Part shown: positions 15,549 through 23,994 of the stretch, in pieces | Position numbering within the stretch: the stretch's first letter is position 1 | How the letters are laid out: each line of letters opens with the position of its first letter | NCBI GenBank assembly: GCA_027025255.1 | Contig: JALVRC010000103.1 | Coordinates: forward strand, 1 to 26,798 | DNA: 26,798 bases | From: Caldifarciminota bacterium | GTDB lineage: Bacteria > Hydrothermota > Tepidihabitantia > B3-TA06 > JALVRC01 | Direction of reading: 5' to 3' | Made by a program: the position numbers and the translations under genes | The notes under the pieces: model-generated | Seen by the model: only the letters and a program-made list of their open reading frames with translations | Databases searched by the model: none | Told to the model about the DNA's origin: nothing

Positions 15549-17209
15549 TCTCCCTCCTCTATCCAATAAAGATAACTCATATCATTCCCGCTTACAAAGA
15601 GTTTATTGTCATTATAATAATAATAAACAACATCAAAAGGTAAATCAATTTTTTCTTTCAAAGCACCATTTTTATCATAAAAAAGGATTGTTCGGCCTTT
15701 TAAAAAAATTAATCTGTCCTTACTAATCTGTGCGGATTTAAAATCCTTTACAAATAAGGGCATCCTCTTTACCTCTTTAAAATCTCCGTTTTTCTCCCAT
15801 TTATAAAGTATTACTTCTCTGTCTGTAAAAGCCCACACCTCTTTATGCATATATTCATAAAACCTTTTTATGGGGATTGTTATCTGTTTTATTCTCTGTG
15901 GGTTTTCTCTATCAAGAATATCAAGTATATCTATCCCTTTGTCTCTAAAACAAGCAGCAACAAAACGTCCTCCTGGAGAAATAGAAACAGATGCTGCATA
16001 TCCCTCACCTTTATATTCAGACTTTTCTGTAAAAGGTCCGCAGGTACACGCATCGTTAATATAAACTCCGTACCATCCAGCAGCTGCCGCTGCATTCCTG
16101 CCCACAGCAGAAATATCTACCGGCTCAAAATGCAATGTTTGAATCCCCTTATGTGCTGGGTCCTCTAAATCTTCCATCTTAATCCTGGCAAAATGATTAC
16201 TTTTAAAAAAGTAAACAAGTGGTAAATTTAAACGTACCATATTAGCAGTAGCTTTAAGATTTCTCTCTCTTATAAAGCTTACAGTACTGTCCTCTATTCT
16301 ATAAACAAAAAATCTGCTATCTTGAGAAAGTGTATATAAATATTTGTTTAAAATAAATCCTGCTGTTATTTTAGCATTTCTCTCTATCCTTCCCTTTTCA
16401 AAAAGCCTCTTATCTTTATTTCTATAATGAAAAAGATAAATCCCGGCATCTGAACAAAGAAAAACCTTTTCATTCTTAACATATAACTGAGAAGGATTTC
16501 CCTGAAGATGCAGCTCGGTAAGCGTATCAATACCTCTCTTTCTTAAGTCATAGGACATAAGATCTGCCCTTTTAGCAGAAAGAAGTAATACATCCTTATC
16601 AACAAAAGAAATATCAACACCGCGAGGAACATCTCCAATAACCTTTAATAGCCTTTGGTTTGATTTAAAAACCCTGCATTCATTCTCCTTTAAAAGCGCT
16701 ACCATTTTTCCATCATTTGAAAGAGCAAAAGTAATAAAATTCCCCTTTTTAAAAAGAAGAGTTTTACCGTTCTTAATGGTATATAAAGCATTCTCAGTAA
16801 GGATATAACCTTTCCCTTTGCTTAAAGCAATTTTCTTTATAGGAGAATGGAAAACAAGCGTATCATTCCCGTGCATCAACCTATCTTCAGAAAAGTAGTA
16901 TTCCTCTCCATTATCAAAATAAAAACCATTTATTCCTTCCTTATAGAGGGTCACATTTTTCTCTTTATCTATAAAATACAAATTTTTTTCCTCTGTAAGC
17001 ACATATATGCCACTATCTTTTACATAGAGCCTTTTGGTAGTTCCCTCAACATATATTGTATCAATAAGCTGAAATCTATTCTTAAGCTCTCTTACCTCTA
17101 CCCCGTATCCATCCGCTATGTAAACCATATTATTGAAAAAATTAACATCCATAAATTCGCCACTTAGATAAAACATTACCCTGTGTAAGGATAAAAGAAC
17201 TAAAAACAT
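15545..17209 (-). CDS. Secreted beta-propeller protein with CTCGP motif, paralogue of the next gene
   Basis: 554 residues, starting MFLVLLSLHRVMFYLSG, a plausible signal peptide. GAGGAG stands 8 nt before the ATG, and the start shares one base with the upstream stop (TAATG). Repeated blades carry VYIADGYGVEV, ILDILDRENPQRIKQI and similar LVIVD-type strands. CTCGP is at 388-392 in the context YGVYINDACTCGPFTEKS, matching RGVHILWICPCGPLKLKS in the paralogue downstream. A run of four tyrosines lies near the C-terminus. It is probably exported and anchored or periplasmic; no lipobox is visible. It is co-translated with the paralogue through an ATGA junction, so the two products may act together. 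Function unknown. Confidence 0.8.
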   Translation of the reverse strand: MFLVLLSLHRVMFYLSGEFMDVNFFNNMVYIADGYGVEVRELKNRFQLIDTIYVEGTTKRLYVKDSGIYVLTEEKNLYFIDKEKNVTLYKEGINGFYFDNGEEYYFSEDRLMHGNDTLVFHSPIKKIALSKGKGYILTENALYTIKNGKTLLFKKGNFITFALSNDGKMVALLKENECRVFKSNQRLLKVIGDVPRGVDISFVDKDVLLLSAKRADLMSYDLRKRGIDTLTELHLQGNPSQLYVKNEKVFLCSDAGIYLFHYRNKDKRLFEKGRIERNAKITAGFILNKYLYTLSQDSRFFVYRIEDSTVSFIRERNLKATANMVRLNLPLVYFFKSNHFARIKMEDLEDPAHKGIQTLHFEPVDISAVGRNAAAAAGWYGVYINDACTCGPFTEKSEYKGEGYAASVSISPGGRFVAACFRDKGIDILDILDRENPQRIKQITIPIKRFYEYMHKEVWAFTDREVILYKWEKNGDFKEVKRMPLFVKDFKSAQISKDRLIFLKGRTILFYDKNGALKEKIDLPFDVVYYYYNDNKLFVSGNDMSYLYWIEEGE

Positions 17210-17901
17210 TATTTATTCTCCTCTTTTTGAAATTGTGAGGTTAAATCATAACTTCTTTTCATAGGTGGCAAATAAATTTTAAAAATTGAATCTGGAATGT
17301 CTGGATTAAGTATAATCTTTGCTATTTTTATACGAGTATAAGGATATTCAGGAGAAAGTGTCTTTGCACTGGATAAAATTGTTGTTGGAAATTCATATTT
17401 TTTTATTTTCTTAAAATCAAGGAAATGAACAAAGGCGTTTCCCATAGTTATGCTAACTATCTTTTCTTTATCTTTAGAGTATTTGTAAATCATAGACCGT
17501 TTCTTTAAAAATACAGTATCCCCTTTTGTAAGAAGAGTATCAAGCTCCCCCTTTAAAGGAAAATGATTAAATATATAAAAAGTCCTTAGTAAATCTACCG
17601 GCCTTGAACCAAATTTAGGAAGGACCTGAAGATTAAACACCTTAAAAGAATAACCCATACTTAATAAGTACAGGTATGCAGTATCAGCATTGTTAACGAT
17701 CAATGTATACGGACCGTTATTTCTTATGTCTATGTAGTAATTGTCATTTTTATAGTATACAACAAGAGGCATTCTTACCTTAGGATAGTGAAGACTGTCT
17801 TCAAGGATTAAAACCCCTTCTATAAAAATGCTCCTGGGCCTTGGCAGATTTAAGTTCTTTATATCTTTTTCAACAACTACACTCAAAAGTAGCAAAATCA
17901 T
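17209..17901 (-). CDS. Secreted protein, probably LolA-like/DUF4292-like fold
   Basis: 230 residues, with a very short hydrophobic leader (MILLLLSVVV). AGGAGGAG lies directly before the ATG and overlaps the leuS stop. The sequence alternates beta strands: IFIEGVLILEDS, KVRMPLVVYYKND, YTLIVNN, then TRIKIAKIILNPDIPDSIFKIYLPP near the end, the type of closing element seen in LolA/LolB-like lipoprotein carriers and DUF4292 proteins. Overall similarity is weak, so this is a fold-level guess. It is coupled to the two propeller genes and may belong with them in an envelope function. Its position directly after leuS is otherwise unexplained. Confidence 0.65.
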   Translation of the reverse strand: MILLLLSVVVEKDIKNLNLPRPRSIFIEGVLILEDSLHYPKVRMPLVVYYKNDNYYIDIRNNGPYTLIVNNADTAYLYLLSMGYSFKVFNLQVLPKFGSRPVDLLRTFYIFNHFPLKGELDTLLTKGDTVFLKKRSMIYKYSKDKEKIVSITMGNAFVHFLDFKKIKKYEFPTTILSSAKTLSPEYPYTRIKIAKIILNPDIPDSIFKIYLPPMKRSYDLTSQFQKEENK

Positions 17902-17910
17902 ATCTCCTCC

Positions 17911-20457
17911 TTATTTTACAACTATGTTTATCAATTTTTCTTTTAAATATATGATCTTTACAATATGTTTACCCTCAAGATAGGGTATAATTCGTTCGTG
18001 CTTCATAGCCATTTGCTCTATTTCCTCTCTGCTCATTCCTCTCTCTACTGAAAGATGTCCTCTCAGTTTTCCATTAATTTGAATAACGACCTCAACTGTT
18101 TTAAAATCTACAAACCTATTGTCAAAGTCAGGTACTTTTTTAAAAAAGATACTTGTTTTGTTCCCTGAAAGCTCCCACAATTCTTCAGCCAAATGAGGTA
18201 TGAAAGGAGCAAGTAAAATGTTAAACTCTCTTAAAGCGAACAAAAACATTTTAGAGCCCTTATCTTCATACTGATAAAGAAAATTAACAAACTCCATCAT
18301 CCTTGCAATTGCAGTATTAAAATGGAATGCCTTTGAATCTTCTTTTACTGCTTTTATTGTTCTATTTATCCAGATATACAAATCTTTATCTTTCTCTATA
18401 TCAGCCTTTGTAATTGAAACATCCTTTAACCTATCTAAATACGGCTCAAACAATCTCCATACCCTCATAATAAAACGCTTAGCACCTTCAACACCAGCGT
18501 CTGTCCACTCCATGTCTTTCTCAGCAGGACCAGCAAAGAGAATCGTTATACGTGCTACATCTGCTCCATGAATTTCAGTAAAAGGACCTACTGGAACAAC
18601 ATTGCCCCTTGATTTACTCATCATTTCAAGATGTTCTTCTACTCTATTATTGCATACTTTATGAAAGCCATCCTTAATATCATCTTCGCCAACAACCTCA
18701 AGACATTGAGGACAATAATAAAAACGTTTGTGCACAAGTCCCTGATTGAAAAGCCTTATAAAGGGTTCGTCAGTATTAACTAACCCCTCATCAAACAAAA
18801 CCTTGTATATAAATCTTGCATAGATAAGATGCTTTGTAGCATGTTCAGCTCCACCAATGTAAAGATCAACAGGCATCCATTTATTAGCAGTTTTGCTATC
18901 AAAAGGCCTGTTTGTATTATGTGCGTCAGTATAACGTAAATAGTACCATGATGAATCAACAAATGTATCCATGGTATCAGGATCCCTTTTTGCTGGGCCA
19001 CCACATTCAGGGCATATTGTGGTAATAAAATCTTTTACATCTGCAAGAGGAGATCTTCCCTTGGGTAAAAAGTCAATATCTCCCTCAGGAAGTTTAACAG
19101 GTAATTCTTCTTCTCTTTCTGGGACATATCCACATTTTTCACAGTAAATCATTGGAATTGGAGCCCCCCAATATCTTTGTCGTGAAACAAGCCAGTCTCT
19201 TAGTCTAAAGGTTGTTTTTTCTCCGCCCATATCTATTTTTGCCAAATCCTTTTGTATCTCTGAAATAGCCCTATCACTCTCCATATGTGAATATTTATCT
19301 GAATTAACCAAAACTCCCTTTTCTGTATAAGCATGATCCAGATGTGTTTCTTCCTTTACGTCCTTATCAACAACAACAATCTTTATCTCAAGATTGTGCT
19401 TTTTTGCAAAATAAAAGTCTCTTTCATCATGTGCAGGAACACCCATAACTGCGCCAGTCCCATATTCAGACAGTACATAATCTCCAACCCATACAGGAAT
19501 TTCTTCTTTTGTAAAAGGATGTGTTGCATAGATACCAGTAAATACTCCTGTCTTTTCCCTATCCGCAGCACTTCTTTCTATTTCAGATTTAATCAGAGCC
19601 TGTTCTACATAAGACTTAATCTCTTTTTTATACTTGCTAACCTTTACGATATCTTCTACTAAAGGATGTTCAGGAGCAAGCGTTAAAAAAGTTACTCCAA
19701 ACAGTGTATCTGCTCTTGTCGTAAAAACTGAAATAAAACTATTGCTGTGCTTTATTTTAAATTTTATAAGGGTTCCATAGGATTTACCGATCCAGAAGCG
19801 CTGTAATTTTAAAATTCTCTCCGGCCATAAACCCTCAAGTTTATCCAAATCGTTTAATAGCCTTTCTGCGTAATCAGTTATTTTAAAAAACCATTGTGAT
19901 AGTTTCTTCTTTACAACCTCTGTTTTACACCTTTCACACTTTCCTTCAACAACCTGCTCATTAGCAAGCACAGTATTACACTGCGGACACCAGTTTACAT
20001 AATCCTCTTTTCTATATGCAAGCCCTTTTTTGTATAGAAAAATAAACATCCATTGCGTCCATTTATAGTAATCCGGCCAACATGTAGCAAGCTCTCTATC
20101 CCAATCATAACTAATCCCTATATTCTTAAGAGTATTCCTGTAGGTTGAAATACTCTTTTCTGTCCATATAGAAGGAAATATCTTTCTTTTTATAGCTGCA
20201 TTTTCAGCAGGAAGGCCAAAGGCATCATAACCCATGGGATGCAGAACATCATAGCCTTCCATTCTTTTAATCCTATAGACAACATCACCTATAACATAGT
20301 TTTTAAGATGGCCCATGTGAAGATCACCAGACGGATATGGAAACATTTCAAGAAGATAAAATTTCTTATGAGGTTCATTATTTACCTTGTAAAGATTATC
20401 TTTTTCCCACCGGCTCTGCCACTTTTTCTCTATCTTTCTAAAGTTATACTCTCTCAT
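17911..20457 (-). CDS. leuS: Leucyl-tRNA synthetase
   Basis: 848-849 residues, normal bacterial length. HIGH is HMGH (48-51) and KMSKS is MMSKS (613-617, counted from the upstream GTG). The zinc knuckle has CPQC (158-161) and CERC (175-178). The editing domain shows TRADTLFGVTFLTLAPEHP and GTGAVMGVPAHDERD. It charges tRNA-Leu in the cytoplasm and removes mischarged amino acids. GTG (20460) and ATG (20457) are adjacent; I prefer the ATG, which overlaps the holA TGA by one base and has AGAGGT 5 nt upstream. There is no T-box or other leader because it is inside an operon. Confidence 0.97.
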   Translation of the reverse strand: MREYNFRKIEKKWQSRWEKDNLYKVNNEPHKKFYLLEMFPYPSGDLHMGHLKNYVIGDVVYRIKRMEGYDVLHPMGYDAFGLPAENAAIKRKIFPSIWTEKSISTYRNTLKNIGISYDWDRELATCWPDYYKWTQWMFIFLYKKGLAYRKEDYVNWCPQCNTVLANEQVVEGKCERCKTEVVKKKLSQWFFKITDYAERLLNDLDKLEGLWPERILKLQRFWIGKSYGTLIKFKIKHSNSFISVFTTRADTLFGVTFLTLAPEHPLVEDIVKVSKYKKEIKSYVEQALIKSEIERSAADREKTGVFTGIYATHPFTKEEIPVWVGDYVLSEYGTGAVMGVPAHDERDFYFAKKHNLEIKIVVVDKDVKEETHLDHAYTEKGVLVNSDKYSHMESDRAISEIQKDLAKIDMGGEKTTFRLRDWLVSRQRYWGAPIPMIYCEKCGYVPEREEELPVKLPEGDIDFLPKGRSPLADVKDFITTICPECGGPAKRDPDTMDTFVDSSWYYLRYTDAHNTNRPFDSKTANKWMPVDLYIGGAEHATKHLIYARFIYKVLFDEGLVNTDEPFIRLFNQGLVHKRFYYCPQCLEVVGEDDIKDGFHKVCNNRVEEHLEMMSKSRGNVVPVGPFTEIHGADVARITILFAGPAEKDMEWTDAGVEGAKRFIMRVWRLFEPYLDRLKDVSITKADIEKDKDLYIWINRTIKAVKEDSKAFHFNTAIARMMEFVNFLYQYEDKGSKMFLFALREFNILLAPFIPHLAEELWELSGNKTSIFFKKVPDFDNRFVDFKTVEVVIQINGKLRGHLSVERGMSREEIEQMAMKHERIIPYLEGKHIVKIIYLKEKLINIVVK

Positions 20458-21350
20458 CACATACCTCTGTTTTCTTTTAAAAATTTGTTAATATGATATA
20501 TACCTCTTATCCGGGAGAATCTTGACTTTAAATGCAAATGCTGGATATTTATAAGAAGCTTCTCTCTCTTTTCCTTAGCTTCCTTTTTGTAAACATCCCA
20601 TACAAACCTGTATACGAAGCTTTCAAAATCCTTTTCAGTAAAAATGTCCTTAACATTTAAAAATATATCTTTCTGCCTGTGCTCATCTGCTGAAAGTATA
20701 TTATAATTTATACTACTCAGGTATCCAACAGCATCTTCGTTGTAGATTATCTCTTTTATATACCTTTTATCCTTTGAATCAAGGATTAATATTTTGTTTA
20801 TAATTCCTTGTGCAACGTACTTATCAAAATGAGATTGAACTACGATACTTTCCACTATTTCCTCATCCAGAGGAATCTTGTTCTCCTTTAATCTGTCCAT
20901 TACCCATTTATAAAAATCCTTTTCTCTTAATGGTTTAAAATCTATAATCAATATCTTCTCAATCTGTGCCACATTTGAAAATTTTTTTACAAACTCATTA
21001 GAAGAAAGCTCACTTGACCATATACTAAGGGTGGTTGCTTTCCCTGTAAAAACTGTAGATAGTATATCTTTAACTGACTTTTTATCCAGTTTTTCAGCTT
21101 TATATAGAATTGAGAGTTTCCTGTTTTCAAAGAGAGAAAGACTCCTTAAAAAAGATAAATACGATTCCTTATCAAACTCGTCTGCATAAAATCTTGCAAA
21201 ATTTAGTGTATTTATTTCCTTAAGCAAACGACGCTTCATATATTCAATTATTTTTCTCTTCTCATAATCATCTTCCCCTGTAAATAAGTAAAATCTATGC
21301 CATTTCCCCTTTTCTAAATGTTTTTTAAATACCTTATAATCTAAAACCAT
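20457..21350 (-). CDS. holA: DNA polymerase III subunit delta
   Basis: 297 residues, slightly shorter than usual (about 330-340). The N-terminal FYLFTGEDDYEKRKII block is typical of HolA. The remainder follows the clamp-loader AAA-like layout without Walker motifs, as expected for delta. It opens the sliding clamp as part of the clamp loader during replication. The neighbourhood with leuS is common among bacteria (leuS-lptE-holA), though here no lptE lies between. The start overlaps asd by 10 nt and no clear Shine-Dalgarno is seen, so translation is probably coupled. Confidence 0.88.
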   Translation of the reverse strand: MVLDYKVFKKHLEKGKWHRFYLFTGEDDYEKRKIIEYMKRRLLKEINTLNFARFYADEFDKESYLSFLRSLSLFENRKLSILYKAEKLDKKSVKDILSTVFTGKATTLSIWSSELSSNEFVKKFSNVAQIEKILIIDFKPLREKDFYKWVMDRLKENKIPLDEEIVESIVVQSHFDKYVAQGIINKILILDSKDKRYIKEIIYNEDAVGYLSSINYNILSADEHRQKDIFLNVKDIFTEKDFESFVYRFVWDVYKKEAKEKREKLLINIQHLHLKSRFSRIRGIYHINKFLKENRGM

Positions 21351-22297
21351 TTATTTTTAATCAGTTCATATATTTCAAATGCGTTCAAAGAAGCCCCTCT
21401 TCTGAGGTTATCAGAACACAAAAATAATTGAAGATGCTTTAAGCTCGGAGAAAGGACTCTTCCAACAAATACATTATCCTTCCCTGTTGCTTTTATGGGT
21501 GTTGGATACTTATCAAATGTTATATAAGGACTTTTATTAAGTGCATCTATTATCGTATCTGAAAAGTCATTTTTTAAATCAATAAAAACTGCTTCACAGT
21601 GCGATCTAACTGTTGGAACCCTTACGGTTATCGCAGATATGTCAATTTCTTTTTCAAGGATTTTCCTTGTCTCATTTATAATCTTTTTCTCTTCTGTATA
21701 ATAACCTTCTTCTTCTTCTCCAATACCTGGCAAAACATTACCAGCAATCTGCTCAGGAAAAATATCTATACTATCAGGCGTTTTACCCAGAATAAAAAAC
21801 TCGCTTTCATAAAAAAACTCATTTAATGCATCCCTACCTGCCCCTGAAACAGATTGATATGTAGCAACCCTTACTCTTTCTATCTCTACAATCTTATCAA
21901 TGGTATCCAGAACCAAAACAAGGCCTGCTGTAGAACAGTTGGGATTTGCAATTAAAGAAACGCGTTTTTCTAAGACAGAACCATTCACAGGGGGAACCAC
22001 AAGGGGAACATCTTCTAATTCCCTGAAGGCGGAAGAAAAATCAATTACTACTGGTTTCTCTTTTGCGTGTTCCTTAAATAATTCAAAAGAAACCTCCTTC
22101 TCAACAGCAGAGAAAACAATATCAAAATCCTCCCATTTGCTTATAGGTACAACTGGATATACTGCTTCTTCTGTCTCAATAAAGCCCTTTTTTTTACGAG
22201 ACAACAAAGTTATTTCTCCATTAAGACTCTTTTCCTCAAATATCTTTATAAGCTCTCTTCCTGCCAAGCCAGTTGCCCCAATTATTCCGACTTTCAT
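21341..22297 (-). CDS. asd: Aspartate-semialdehyde dehydrogenase
   Basis: 318 residues. NADP-binding GATGLAG at 7-13, catalytic Cys121 in NPNCST, and catalytic His233 in RVPTVRSHCEA. It reduces aspartyl phosphate to the semialdehyde for lysine/diaminopimelate, threonine and methionine synthesis. No strong Shine-Dalgarno: the upstream 15 nt follow a stable hairpin between rocA and this gene. It is therefore probably expressed from the rocA promoter. Confidence 0.95.
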   Translation of the reverse strand: MKVGIIGATGLAGRELIKIFEEKSLNGEITLLSRKKKGFIETEEAVYPVVPISKWEDFDIVFSAVEKEVSFELFKEHAKEKPVVIDFSSAFRELEDVPLVVPPVNGSVLEKRVSLIANPNCSTAGLVLVLDTIDKIVEIERVRVATYQSVSGAGRDALNEFFYESEFFILGKTPDSIDIFPEQIAGNVLPGIGEEEEGYYTEEKKIINETRKILEKEIDISAITVRVPTVRSHCEAVFIDLKNDFSDTIIDALNKSPYITFDKYPTPIKATGKDNVFVGRVLSPSLKHLQLFLCSDNLRRGASLNAFEIYELIKNKWF

Positions 22298-22312
22298 ATT
22301 TTCATAGGAAAG

Positions 22313-22341
22313 AATGGGGGCAGGATAAACCTGCCCCCATT
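22313..22341 (-). terminator. Strong hairpin between rocA and asd, attenuator or partial terminator
   Basis: AATGGGGGCAGG (22313-22324) pairs perfectly with 22330-22341 around ATAAA: twelve base pairs. It begins 3 nt after the rocA stop and ends 15 nt before the asd ATG. It is followed by TTTCC rather than a T-run, so full termination is doubtful. Reduced read-through or protection of the rocA 3' end is more likely. Confidence 0.6.
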
Positions 22342-22344
22342 GCG

Positions 22345-23895
22345 TTACACATACTTCTCAGAAATAGATTTGGCCTGCATAAATAGAAGTAAGTAGTCTC
22401 TACCGCCTGCTTTAGAATCAGTGCCAGACATATTAAATCCTCCAAACGGATGAACATCTACAAGAGCACCTGTACATTTTCTGTTAATATACATGTTGCC
22501 TACATAAAGCTCTTTTTTAGCCTTACTTATTTTCTCTCTGTTTAAAGTAAATACTGAACCAGTTAAACCGTATATAGTAGAATTCGCTATTCTTAAAGCA
22601 TCATCAAAATCCTTTGCCTTAATTACAGCAAGGACAGGTCCGAAGATTTCCTCCTGTGCTATACGTGCCTCAGGAGGTACATCAACAAAGATAGTTGGCT
22701 GAATAAAAAATCCTGTTCCCTTAATCTCCTCTCCTCCATACAAAAGTTTTGATTCCTGTTTCCCTATCTCTATATACTGCAAAATCTTATTTTTACTGGA
22801 TTCATTTATAACTGGGCCCATAAAATAGTTATCCTTAGGCATACCAACCTCTATTCCCTTTACCTTTTCTGAAAGGATACTTACGAATTTATCATAAACG
22901 TCCTCTACAACTATAGCTCGTGAGCCTGCAGAACACTTTTGTCCCTGGTATCCAAAAGCAGAAGCAAGAACTGCTTTAACAGCATCTTCAATTTGAGGAT
23001 ATTCATTATCAACAATAATCAAATCCTTACCACCCATCTCTGCAATCACTCGTTTTATCCATATCTGTCCTGGTTGAACTTTAGAAGCTATTTCATTTAT
23101 TCTTAACCCTATCTCTTTTGATCCGGTAAAAGCTATCATACGTGTTTTTGGATGTGAAACAATAGCATCACCGCATGTAGAGCCAGGACCTGTAACATAT
23201 TGAAGAACGCCCTTAGGCAGACCTGCCTCTTCCATTAACTTATAAAAACCAAACCCTATTGCAGGAGCATCACTTGCAGGTTTAAGCACGACTGTATTCC
23301 CACTAACAAGCGCTGCTGTTGTCATACCCAGAAGTATTGCTAAAGGGAAATTCCACGGAGGAATCACTGCTACAGGTCCAATAGGTAGATATATAAGCTC
23401 ATTATACTCTCCTTCCATAGGAGTCAAACTACCACCTTTTCCATATCTTAACATCTCTCTTGCATAAAATTCCAGATAATCTATAGCTTCTGCAACATCA
23501 CCATCAGCTTCTGCCCAATTTTTACCTACCTCAAAGACCTGCCATGCTGCAAATTCAAACTTTCTATGTCTCAAGATACTTGCAGCTCTAATAAGTATCA
23601 TTGCCCTTTCTTCATAAGGCAGGTTGCTCCATTTATCAAAATTCTTATACGCAACTTCTACTGCTTTTTTCCCTTCTTCTACACCTGCTTTTTGAAAAGT
23701 TCCTATGATCTGATTTACATCAGCAGGATTTCTTGAGCTAAATTTATCATTAAGAAATAATTCTTCACCGTCAATTATAATAGGGTATTCCTTGCCAAGC
23801 TGCGATTCAACCTTAGTTAACGCCTCCTCCATCCTGATTCTATTCTCATCAATATTAAAATCTGTTAAAGGTTCGTTTTTAAATGGTCTCAACAT
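22345..23895 (-). CDS. rocA: 1-pyrroline-5-carboxylate dehydrogenase
   Basis: 516 residues. Aldehyde dehydrogenase fold with WNFP (181-184), catalytic Glu286 in AEMGGKD and catalytic Cys321 in GQKCSAGSR. The GKNWAEADGDVAEAIDYLEFYAREM block is the signature of the RocA/PutA P5C dehydrogenase branch. It oxidises glutamate semialdehyde to glutamate, the last step of proline and arginine breakdown. There is no fused proline dehydrogenase. AGGAGG lies just before the ATG, and a promoter lies about 50-80 nt upstream. It is the first gene of the long operon. Confidence 0.94.
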   Translation of the reverse strand: MLRPFKNEPLTDFNIDENRIRMEEALTKVESQLGKEYPIIIDGEELFLNDKFSSRNPADVNQIIGTFQKAGVEEGKKAVEVAYKNFDKWSNLPYEERAMILIRAASILRHRKFEFAAWQVFEVGKNWAEADGDVAEAIDYLEFYAREMLRYGKGGSLTPMEGEYNELIYLPIGPVAVIPPWNFPLAILLGMTTAALVSGNTVVLKPASDAPAIGFGFYKLMEEAGLPKGVLQYVTGPGSTCGDAIVSHPKTRMIAFTGSKEIGLRINEIASKVQPGQIWIKRVIAEMGGKDLIIVDNEYPQIEDAVKAVLASAFGYQGQKCSAGSRAIVVEDVYDKFVSILSEKVKGIEVGMPKDNYFMGPVINESSKNKILQYIEIGKQESKLLYGGEEIKGTGFFIQPTIFVDVPPEARIAQEEIFGPVLAVIKAKDFDDALRIANSTIYGLTGSVFTLNREKISKAKKELYVGNMYINRKCTGALVDVHPFGGFNMSGTDSKAGGRDYLLLFMQAKSISEKYV

Positions 23896-23947
23896 CCTTG
23901 CCTCCTTCCTTTTTCTTTTATATTAAATATTTAATAATACACAAATT

Positions 23948-23975
23948 ATTATATACATTTTATTGAAAAAGTCAA
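23948..23975 (-). promoter_or_regulatory. Sigma-70-type promoter of the rocA-led operon
   Basis: TTGACT at 23975-23970 and TATAAT at 23953-23948 on the minus strand, 16 nt apart. Just downstream, TATTAAATATTTAATA (23921-23936) is a perfect AT-only palindrome in the leader that could be an operator or chance. Confidence 0.75.
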
Positions 23976-23994
23976 GAAAACATAGCCTCTCTTT

